From Bacteroidota bacterium (GTDB lineage Bacteria > Bacteroidota > Bacteroidia > Flavobacteriales_F > PHOS-HE28): a DNA stretch of 12,072 nt. The notes beneath the pieces are model-generated. The model was not told where the DNA came from. It worked only from the letters and a program-made list of their open reading frames with translations, and ran no database searches. Position 1 is the first letter of the stretch. Every line of letters starts with the position of its first letter. The stretch lies in assembly GCA_023428865.1 (NCBI GenBank), contig JAEYWT010000081.1, positions 1 through 12,072 of the forward strand, read 5' to 3'. Position numbers and translations under genes: made by a program. Shown in pieces: positions 5,852 through 12,072 of the stretch.

Positions 5852-7707
5852 CGGCGCATGGTGAGTTCGCCGCGTAGCATGTGGCCGTTGAATTGTTGGA
5901 TGGCAGCGGTCAAGTGTAGTTCCATATCGTTCTTTTCTGCACCGATGCCTGTTGTATCACCCTCTGTTATCAGACGCGAAACACCAACGACGTTCTGGCC
6001 ATCGAACTGCAAGTGCAGACGATCGCTTACGCACTGGTATATTCCATTGCTGGCCATGATGGCGTAGGGCGGTGCTTTGGTATCCAACGCGCTGTGGCCG
6101 AAGCTGAAGAACGGTCTACGGTGGCCGATCAGGTCAAGAACGGTGGGTAGGATGTCGATATGTTGTGTTACGCGCTCCTGTTGCTTCGGTCCGATCAGCG
6201 AAGGCATGTAATAGACCAACGGCACCCAATAGTCCGTGGCCTTGTTGTAGTTCTGGCCATTGCGGTCTACATCCGCCGTGTGGTCGGCCGTTATCACGAA
6301 AAGCGTGTTGGCGAACCACGGTTGTTCCTGTGCTGTCCGAAAGAAGCTGCGCAAGGCATCATCGGTGTAGCGCAAGGTAGGGTGGATCTTGAGCGGACCA
6401 CCTTGGAAACGTGCCATTTCATCGGGTGGCAGTTCATACGGGTGGTGCGAACTAAGTGTGAAGACCGCGCTCATGAAAGGCTGTTGTTCGCGGCTCAGTG
6501 CGTTGGCGTAGAACTGAAGGAATGGCCTGTCTCGCACACCCCAATGTCCATCGTGGTCTTCGGCATCGCCAGTGTATTCGGTCGATCCCACGTACCGCTC
6601 GAAGCCCGCCGATCGGGTGAATCCATCGAAACCCATGGTGCCGTTCCGTCCACCGTGGAAGAAGCTCGTGTGGTAGCCTTCGCCCCGGAGCACATTCGCC
6701 AAAGAAGTGAACGAACGGCTTGCATAAGGTGATGTGATGAACGCCTCGTCCATCAGCTCCGGTATGCTCGCCAGGATAGCCGGTATGCCATCGATGCTCC
6801 GCCTACCGTTCGCATAAGCTCTGGTCATCGTGAGCCCTTGGCCCATGAGCGAATCCAGGAAGGGCATGTAGCCCACACCTCCGGACAGACGACCACTGTA
6901 CTGCGCCGAAAAGCTCTCGAGGATGATGACCACGACATTCGGCTTGTTCGGTATGGCCACCGTATCCTTCAACTGGTGGTGTACAGGCCAAATGCGATCC
7001 GCTTCGGCTTCGGACATGTAACTGACCGGGGAAAGTGTTGGCTTGCCTAGGCTCATTAACATGGTGAACGGCGTGTTCAACGTTACCGGCAATAGGCTGG
7101 CACCGCCATACCGGGCACCGTCCAACGGCTGTAAGGGCACAAGCTGGATACCTCCGCGTGAGGCTATGATGAGGCCGGCGAGGGTGATCGTGCGCCAACC
7201 GATCCGCCAAGGAAGAGATGCTAAGGGCTGTTCCTTCCGCGAAGCACGCTTATAGCACCACGCCAGGTAGAATAGCGAAGCGATGTACATGGCGAGGATG
7301 TGCCAGTAATCCTTTATGAAAGCCGGTGCCAGCGATACCGTGTCGTCGCCTGTGGCAAGGATCTCCAAGAAGTCCGAGGTGCTGCGTTTCAAACTGAAGG
7401 TGTAATACTCCAGATCAACGAATTGGAAGAACAACGCAATGGCGTTCGGTACGATGAAGAGTGCGAACTGCACATTCCTTGTCCACTTTTCCTGCGGCTC
7501 GGGATGGATAAGGTAGGCCAATACCCAAGCTAGGTTGGTCCAGGCGATGGCGCTGGCATCGAAACGTATACCGCCGATGTACGATGACCAGGTGATCTCA
7601 GGAAATAGGTCGTCGTTCAACCAACCGAAAAGGAAGCGCGTGGCCACATAGACCGATGCCACGGCCAGAAGGCGTAGAACGAGAACGGTGAGCGGCCCGC
7701 GGAACAT
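5848..7707 (-). CDS. LTA synthase family protein (sulfatase-fold phosphoglycerol/phosphoethanolamine transferase)
   Basis: This 619-residue membrane enzyme has several N-terminal hydrophobic helices (about 5-30, 55-70, 80-98, 135-150 and 172-186) and then an extracytoplasmic sulfatase-type domain from about residue 255. Alkaline-phosphatase-superfamily metal and catalytic landmarks follow the LtaS order: NVVVIILESFSAQY with Glu 264, GRRSIDGIPA with Ser 304 at the expected nucleophile position (Thr in S. aureus LtaS), SSHHPYELP (His 421/422) and ITADHTAD (Asp 475, His 476). Such enzymes move glycerol-phosphate or ethanolamine-phosphate from a phospholipid to a glycan or lipid acceptor. ATG 7707 is preferred; an upstream in-frame TTG at 7725 would add six residues. 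The gene starts 22 bp after the GT-C-like gene and overlaps the lipid kinase by four bases. Donor and acceptor are unknown: the enzyme may decorate a surface glycan rather than make a lipoteichoic acid. Confidence 0.9.
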   Translation of the reverse strand: MFRGPLTVLVLRLLAVASVYVATRFLFGWLNDDLFPEITWSSYIGGIRFDASAIAWTNLAWVLAYLIHPEPQEKWTRNVQFALFIVPNAIALFFQFVDLEYYTFSLKRSTSDFLEILATGDDTVSLAPAFIKDYWHILAMYIASLFYLAWCYKRASRKEQPLASLPWRIGWRTITLAGLIIASRGGIQLVPLQPLDGARYGGASLLPVTLNTPFTMLMSLGKPTLSPVSYMSEAEADRIWPVHHQLKDTVAIPNKPNVVVIILESFSAQYSGRLSGGVGYMPFLDSLMGQGLTMTRAYANGRRSIDGIPAILASIPELMDEAFITSPYASRSFTSLANVLRGEGYHTSFFHGGRNGTMGFDGFTRSAGFERYVGSTEYTGDAEDHDGHWGVRDRPFLQFYANALSREQQPFMSAVFTLSSHHPYELPPDEMARFQGGPLKIHPTLRYTDDALRSFFRTAQEQPWFANTLFVITADHTADVDRNGQNYNKATDYWVPLVYYMPSLIGPKQQERVTQHIDILPTVLDLIGHRRPFFSFGHSALDTKAPPYAIMASNGIYQCVSDRLHLQFDGQNVVGVSRLITEGDTTGIGAEKNDMELHLTAAIQQFNGHMLRGELTMRR

Positions 7708-7729
7708 GGGTGCGAAGATGCACAACAGA

Positions 7730-9223
7730 CTACCGCCTTGGTGCTCGGGCCAGGATCACCCGCCCATTCACTTCGCGGATCGGTACCCAGCCGGTGTAAG
7801 TGCTATCCAGAACGTGTATTGGTCCCGTTGCACCATCAGTGATCACGAAACGTACGCACCCATCTTCCATACAAGTGTGGAGGTCGGTGTAGTCGAAGAG
7901 CCGGTCCTTGCTGAATTGGATGATGTCTTTCTGGGTCAACAGGCTCTGGCCCACTAGGAAATGTTCCAAGTACTCGCGGTAGGTGATGAAGACGAATTCG
8001 CCGCGCTTCAGCCCGAGTTCGTTCACGAGCACAGCGTGAACCGCCTTGTCGTTCTGTAGGTGCTGCTCATGGGGGGCATCTGGCTCTCCAACACGATACC
8101 ATGCCGCAGTGCTGTTCGTGCGGAAAGCCGAAAATAGCAGACCATAACCTGCGAATGCCCATGCAAGTGCATTGCGCCATTGGGTCTGAGCCACCTGTGG
8201 AAGCAGGATGGCAACGCCGATGAAGGTGAGCATCAGACTTTCGTGCAGGTAGTTCAAACGGCTCCCGTACTTCAGACCGGTTGTAAGTGCGAACACTAGG
8301 CTGATGGGGATGACGAGCGCCATGAAGCGCAATGGTGCGGACCGGCTGCGGAAGCCCATGGCGATGACAACAACTGCCAGCAGGTGCCATCCGAAGAAGT
8401 ACTTGTAGGTAGGTGGGTTGAACAGGTCGATGTAGAGCATCCAGCTGAAGCCGTTCTTGAGACCTAACACGGTGTTCTGGTAGAATGCGGCGAAGGTGCC
8501 AAGAGAGCTGATCACCACCACAGCGACTGCGATGGCCAGCACCATGCTACCCAATGCGATCAATAGCGCTTTCCAGTTCTTGGTGAACAGTAGGTGCAGG
8601 AGAGGTGATACGAGCAATACGATCCCGGATTGTTTGGAGAAAACTCCCGCGACTGCTAGGATCGATGCGATCACCAACACGCGCTTTCCACCAGAAACAA
8701 GCCAACGGATGAAGTAGAGCAGGGTGGCCGTGGTGGTTGCAGCAACAAGGGAATCCATCCGTGAGAACGACTGCTCCCAGGCACTGCATAACGTGATACC
8801 AGCCGCGAACCAGGAACTCCAGTTCGTTGCGCGGCCAGCTCTGCACGCCGCCACGACCAATGCTCCGGTGATCAGCCAGAGTAGGAGGGACATCCATCGC
8901 GAAAGCAGGAAGATCGATCGTGCATCGCTCCCTTCCAGACCGATGATCTTGCCTACAGATGCACAGAGAAGATAGTAACCTGGTGTGTATTGGATCACAT
9001 CGAAGGGTGGTCGTTCCGGATCTTCATAGAGGTCCTGACCCAACATTACCTTCTGGATCCCATGGATCACATTGTGCTCTACACCGCCAAGCTCTGTGCG
9101 GTACTGGTACAACATCTGCCATCGCAGATCCAAGTTCCATGCGAATACGGCACCAAGCAGCGCCAGCACAAGGTGTCGCCAGGGTAGTTTGAAAATTCGG
9201 CCAGACTCCAGCGCGGGGAGCAT
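7730..9223 (-). CDS. Polytopic membrane protein, probable GT-C fold glycosyltransferase
   Basis: This 497-residue protein has a first transmembrane helix at about 15-30, a loop with GGVEHN and P-P-F-D-V-I-Q-Y-T-P-G-Y-Y-L-L (residues 72-86), and then about ten further hydrophobic helices to about residue 365. A soluble tail of roughly 130 residues follows. The acidic residue in the first external loop, the Y-T-P-G-Y-Y motif, and later FSRMDSLVAA (153-162) and FSKQSG (195-200) resemble GT39/ArnT/PMT-type GT-C enzymes, which transfer a sugar from a polyprenyl-phosphate donor on the outer face of the membrane. No family-specific signature is clear enough to name donor or acceptor. The gene is 15 bp downstream of the methyltransferase and follows a polyprenyl-phosphate glycosyltransferase, which fits that class. 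Membrane topology is clear; transferase function is moderately supported. Confidence 0.75.
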   Translation of the reverse strand: MLPALESGRIFKLPWRHLVLALLGAVFAWNLDLRWQMLYQYRTELGGVEHNVIHGIQKVMLGQDLYEDPERPPFDVIQYTPGYYLLCASVGKIIGLEGSDARSIFLLSRWMSLLLWLITGALVVAACRAGRATNWSSWFAAGITLCSAWEQSFSRMDSLVAATTTATLLYFIRWLVSGGKRVLVIASILAVAGVFSKQSGIVLLVSPLLHLLFTKNWKALLIALGSMVLAIAVAVVVISSLGTFAAFYQNTVLGLKNGFSWMLYIDLFNPPTYKYFFGWHLLAVVVIAMGFRSRSAPLRFMALVIPISLVFALTTGLKYGSRLNYLHESLMLTFIGVAILLPQVAQTQWRNALAWAFAGYGLLFSAFRTNSTAAWYRVGEPDAPHEQHLQNDKAVHAVLVNELGLKRGEFVFITYREYLEHFLVGQSLLTQKDIIQFSKDRLFDYTDLHTCMEDGCVRFVITDGATGPIHVLDSTYTGWVPIREVNGRVILARAPRR

Positions 9224-9238
9224 GCGGTGAAGATAGGA

Positions 9239-9931
9239 TCAGACCTTTTGGTACACCGCAACCAACGAACGACCGAAACAGTTCATCGTGATGCGATCAG
9301 TGATGCGTGAACACGGAACGATGTAGTTATCCCATAAGGCGATCTGAGCCGCAGTTGGGGCAGCTTTGCGTAGGAGCACCTTGTTCCCAAGGGAGAGGAG
9401 AAGTCCCGCACTATCGAAGTAACGCAAGTTCACTTCTTTGAAACCTGCAGGGATCTGTTCACGCAGCATCGCCTTCGTATACCGCCTGTGGTGCCCAATG
9501 GCCTTGTCGAACGGGCTATATAGGAATTGGAATGCTGGGACCACGATGATCAAATGTCCACCAGTATCCAGTAGGGATATTGCTCGTTGGAGTTCGGCGC
9601 TGGGGTCGGCGATGTGTTCCAGTACGTCTATGTACAGTAGCGTGTCGAAGCGACTGCCCATTACGGTTTCCGTTGTTCCGTGTAGTTGGTGCGATGGTAT
9701 GCTCGTGGGCAGTCCTGAACGATCCGACACCTGTGCCAACAGGTCTCGGTCGGGTTCAAGGAAGGTGTACGAGGTCACTCGCTCGTTGGCCAGATAGCCC
9801 GCATTCACCCCGAAACCACAGCCTACATCGAGCACGCGCCCCGATACGAACGCGCCTACCTGTGCGGCCCAATAGCGTTTCCAATTGGTGGCATGTTGGA
9901 ACAACTCCAACTCCGTGCCTTCGTAGGTCAT
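9239..9931 (-). CDS. Class I SAM-dependent methyltransferase
   Basis: A 230-residue Rossmann-fold methyltransferase. Motif I VLDVGCGFG lies at residues 33-41, the acidic end of beta-2 is LEPD at 58-61, and DVLEHI at 102-107 with GGHLIIVVPA at 124-133 gives the motif-III/post-motif region of Methyltransf_11/23-type enzymes. A GHHRRYTKAMLRE segment (146-158) is typical of homologues found in glycan gene clusters. There is no signal peptide or membrane segment, so it acts in the cytosol. Its ATG overlaps the upstream glycosyltransferase TGA as ATGA, implying coupled translation. The acceptor is likely a sugar or a lipid-linked intermediate, inferred from context. An N-, O- or C-methyltransferase cannot be told apart. 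Confidence 0.88.
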   Translation of the reverse strand: MTYEGTELELFQHATNWKRYWAAQVGAFVSGRVLDVGCGFGVNAGYLANERVTSYTFLEPDRDLLAQVSDRSGLPTSIPSHQLHGTTETVMGSRFDTLLYIDVLEHIADPSAELQRAISLLDTGGHLIIVVPAFQFLYSPFDKAIGHHRRYTKAMLREQIPAGFKEVNLRYFDSAGLLLSLGNKVLLRKAAPTAAQIALWDNYIVPCSRITDRITMNCFGRSLVAVYQKV

Positions 9932-10848
9932 GCCTCGCGTTCGATGCGTGTGTAAGGCACCCTTCCAAGGCGTTCACGTTGTTGTGTGGACTTCGTAAGC
10001 AGCAGGCCGATAACGAAGAACCCTATGCACACCAGCAACGAATTGAACATGGTCGCGCTGAGGTTGCTGGCCCAGCCGGGGATCGCCAGATCGGTGAAAA
10101 CCTTGATGCCAACGATCGTGAGCACGGAAAGGAGAAAGACCACACTGAGGTAGAGGAATAACTTCAACAGTAGCATCAACAGACGGTCGCTGTATTCCAC
10201 CAATGATCGGAAGGCATGAAGCCCGAGGTCGTCGATCCCCATCTTCGAGCTGCCGGCTAGTCGAGGGCGTCTATTGCTGCGCACGGTTGCGGTCGAAGCG
10301 TTCTGCTTGGAAAGGAATGCCGCAAAATGCACGAAGGACCGGTCCAGAACGGCACCAAGCACAGCGCGATCGATCATGGAATAGTTGCCGAAGTTGATGG
10401 AACGCCCGGCCACCAAGCGAAAGAGCAAGCGGTACAACTGGTAACCTAGGCGGAAACCCATTGATTCGCTTCGTTCGCCGCGTGCCACAAGAACGATGGA
10501 AGCGGCGCTCGCGGCCAGCATGTCCGGGATCGCCATCGGGTCGTCCTGGCCATCGCCATCCATCACCAAGAAATTCTCCGCCGTACTACCGGATGCGAAA
10601 TGTAGCCCATGGTAGATGGCTTCCTGGTGCCCCATGGAGTAGGGCAGCGCGATCACGTCGACCTTCAGTTCCGGGTTCTTCGGCTTGAATTCTAGCGCTT
10701 CCTTTCGGGTCCCATCCGTAGAGCCATCGTCCACTACCACCACCAATACCCGCTCTGTCGCCAACACGTTGTCCAACTCGCTCAACAGCAGTGGCAATGC
10801 GCGTTCTTCATTCAGGCATGGAAGAACTATGGCCAGGCTGGGCTGCAT
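9928..10848 (-). CDS. GT2 family polyprenyl-phosphate glycosyltransferase (GtrB/dolichol-P-mannose synthase-like)
   Basis: This 306-residue protein begins MQPSLAIVLPCLNEERALP, a classical GT-A family 2 start. VVDDGSTDG lies at 38-46, SMGHQEAIYHGL at 71-82, the metal/nucleotide-sugar DxD is MDGDGQDDP (96-104), and a conserved R-L-A-G-S-S-K motif lies at 196-202. Two C-terminal transmembrane helices (about 224-250 and 262-286) match GtrB/Dpm1-like enzymes, which load a sugar from a nucleotide donor onto undecaprenyl phosphate at the inner membrane. An upstream in-frame start at 11076 would add 76 unconserved residues and run across the divergent dehydrogenase start, so ATG 10848 is preferred. 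It is the first gene of the minus-strand operon and shares a 151-bp divergent region with the E1 gene. No convincing minus-strand promoter was seen there. The sugar transferred is unknown. Confidence 0.9.
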   Translation of the reverse strand: MQPSLAIVLPCLNEERALPLLLSELDNVLATERVLVVVVDDGSTDGTRKEALEFKPKNPELKVDVIALPYSMGHQEAIYHGLHFASGSTAENFLVMDGDGQDDPMAIPDMLAASAASIVLVARGERSESMGFRLGYQLYRLLFRLVAGRSINFGNYSMIDRAVLGAVLDRSFVHFAAFLSKQNASTATVRSNRRPRLAGSSKMGIDDLGLHAFRSLVEYSDRLLMLLLKLFLYLSVVFLLSVLTIVGIKVFTDLAIPGWASNLSATMFNSLLVCIGFFVIGLLLTKSTQQRERLGRVPYTRIEREA

Positions 10849-10973
10849 GCTTCGGCGAAGTAACGGCGTTTGGCGGGATGGCGGTGAACCAAGGCCCAGC
10901 ACGTGCTCCTGTCCCTGACCACTTCCAACAAACCGACACTGACAACTTCGCTGCTCAGCCACCGCGCCCCCGA

Positions 10974-10981
10974 TACCTTTG
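10974..10981 (+). promoter_or_regulatory. Probable Bacteroidota -7 box (TAnnTTTG) for the E1 dehydrogenase gene
   Basis: TACCTTTG matches the Bacteroidota sigma-ABfr -7 consensus TAnnTTTG exactly and lies 18 bp before the ATG at 11000, so the transcript would have a very short leader. A TTTG-like -33 box is not convincing; only TTCG at 10947-10950 is near the expected place. Confidence 0.45.
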
Positions 10982-10999
10982 CGTCGCATTTCAAGCACC

Positions 11000-12072
11000 A
11001 TGTCCGTACTAACGACCGAAGACCGCCAGCTCCACTTCGAGCGCGGCACCCATAGCGATGCCTTCCTGATCAGCACCTACGAGAAGTTGGTGTACCCGCG
11101 CATCATCGAAGAGAAGATGCTGAGCCTCCTGCGCCAGGGCAAGATCAGCAAGTGGTTCAGCGGCATCGGCCAGGAGGCCATCAGCGTGGGGGCTGCGATG
11201 GTTTTGCAGAACGACGAGTACATCCTGCCATGCACCGCAACCTGGGGGTGTTCACCACGCGCGGAATGCCGTTCCAGAAGCTCTTCGCACAGTGGCAGGG
11301 CAAGGCAACGGGCTACAGCAAAGGCCGCGAGCGCAGCTTCCACTTTGGCAGCCAAGAGCACAAGGTGGTGGGCATGATCAGCCATTTGGGGCCGCAAATG
11401 GGCATCGCCGATGGCATCGCGCTGGCGCATAAGCTGAAGAAGGAGAACCGCTGCACCATCGTCTTCACCGGTGATGGCGCCACGAGCGAAGGCGATTTCC
11501 ATGAGAGCGTGAACGTGGCCGCCGTGTGGGATCTGCCGGTGCTCTTCATCATAGAGAACAACGGCTACGGCCTGAGCACGCCCAGCAGCGAACAGTTCCG
11601 CATGAAGAGCTTCACCGATAAGGCCATCGGCTATGGCATCGAGGCGGTGCAGATCGCAGGGAACAACATCCTGGAGGTCTACAACAACCTGGCAAAGCTG
11701 GCGGACAGTGTGCGCGAGAACCCGCGTCCGATCCTGGTGGAGTGCATGACCTTTCGCATGCGCGGCCACGAGGAAGCCAGCGGAACGAAGTATGTGCCGA
11801 AGGAGCTGTTCGAGACCTGGGGCAAGAAGGACCCCGTGATGAATTTCGAAGCGTGGTTGTTGAAGACCGGCGTGTTGAGCATCGCCAAACGCGACGAGAT
11901 CCGCACGCGCCTTAAGGATGGCATCGAGGACGATCTGAAGCACGCGTTCGAGGAACCGGAACCGGTGCCGGTTGAATCCGCTGAATTGGCCGATGTCTAC
12001 GCACCAGCGTCGATCGATGGCACCCGTAGTCGCGCCCCCCAGCGTCGGCCGGGGGCCTTTACAGTGGGACCC
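11000..12072 (+). pseudogene. Thiamine-diphosphate-dependent 2-oxoacid dehydrogenase E1 component, alpha region, frameshifted and partial at the window end
   Basis: Translation from ATG 11000 reads an E1 alpha N-terminus (LISTYEKLVYPRIIEEKM, then GKISKWFSGIGQEAISVGAA) up to EYILP at about 11229. It then becomes nonsense and stops at 11375-11377. The homologous continuation MHRNLGVFTTRGMPF begins at 11230 in the frame two bases on, so one base is missing around 11227-11230 (for example CCC to CC). The restored frame runs to the last base of the window. It contains the thiamine diphosphate signature GDG (11470-11478), 26 residues, then NN (11557-11562), and HFGSQEHKVVGMISHLG and RMRGHEEASGTKY as in branched-chain or pyruvate E1 subunits. 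In Bacteroidota such genes often continue into a fused beta domain (about 660-690 residues in all). Here the match ends near residue 340 (about 12018), in a GC-rich repeat. The break may be a real mutation or a sequencing error. A gene caller may instead annotate two pieces, 11000-11377 and 11230 onward. Substrate (pyruvate or branched-chain 2-oxoacids) is undecided. Confidence 0.8.
12019..12072. repeat. GC-rich hairpin sequence, possibly the first unit of a 47-bp tandem repeat
   Basis: GCCCCC (12034-12039) and GGGGGC (12051-12056) form a stem with an 11-nt loop, followed by CTTT. GGCACCC at 12019-12025 recurs as GGGACCC at 12066-12072, exactly 47 bp later and at the very end of the window. 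This is what the boundary of a second unit would look like. One frame reads PVVAPPSVGRGPLQWDP, unlike any E1 sequence. Only one full unit is visible, so tandem repetition is an inference. Confidence 0.35.

Noticed and set aside
6160..6732. 190-residue plus-strand open frame opposite the LtaS-like gene
   Set aside because: It is antisense to the conserved sulfatase-type catalytic domain; no motif or start signal supports it.
10849..11076. 76-residue N-terminal extension of the GT2 glycosyltransferase
   Set aside because: It would overlap the divergent E1 start and its promoter-like box. The conserved GT2 fold begins at MQPSLAIVLP.
11077..11943. 288-residue minus-strand open frame opposite the E1 gene
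   Set aside because: It lies exactly antisense to clear E1 alpha homology (GDG...NN motif), has His/Ala/Leu-rich composition typical of a GC-driven antisense frame, and matches no family I recognise.

Overview
The window looks like chromosomal DNA from a relatively GC-rich member of the Bacteroidota, probably near the Flavobacteriales. The evidence is an M1 peptidase with HEVGHNFFP and GMEYPM motifs, a 'DHCW motif' cupin, an E1 dehydrogenase of the alpha-then-beta type common in that phylum, a TAnnTTTG promoter element, and weak or absent Shine-Dalgarno sequences. No rRNA, tRNA or CRISPR array was found. The taxonomic call rests on motif recognition, not on a search.

Layout. Positions 1-1521 (+) hold the C-terminal part of an M1 zinc metallopeptidase that starts before the window. 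Next comes a GC-rich hairpin-bearing intergenic element (about 1545-1726), then a small cupin gene (1770-2114, +). An AAA+ ATPase with a nuclease-like C-terminus follows (2187-3602, +). It is bracketed by two near-identical 49-bp hairpins (2123-2171 and 3599-3647), which suggests a self-contained or mobile cassette.

From 10848 down to 3678 the minus strand carries six tightly packed genes, read in this order: a GtrB/Dpm1-like polyprenyl-phosphate glycosyltransferase, a SAM methyltransferase, a polytopic GT-C-like membrane protein, an LtaS-like phosphoglycerol/phosphoethanolamine transferase, a YegS/DgkB-like lipid kinase, and an unrecognised secreted protein with a TonB-C-like segment. Two junctions are 4-base ATGA overlaps and the other gaps are 15-38 bp, so this is very probably one operon. 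A coherent reading is envelope glycan synthesis: lipid-linked sugar is made on the cytosolic face and used by a membrane transferase. The product is then decorated by a phospholipid-dependent phosphotransferase, whose diacylglycerol by-product the neighbouring kinase would recycle. This is the most interesting system in the window.

Divergently, from 11000 (+), runs a thiamine-diphosphate dehydrogenase E1 gene with a one-base frameshift near 11227-11230. Its homology ends at about 12018 in a GC-rich hairpin sequence that may be the first unit of a tandem repeat, just where the alpha-beta linker is expected.
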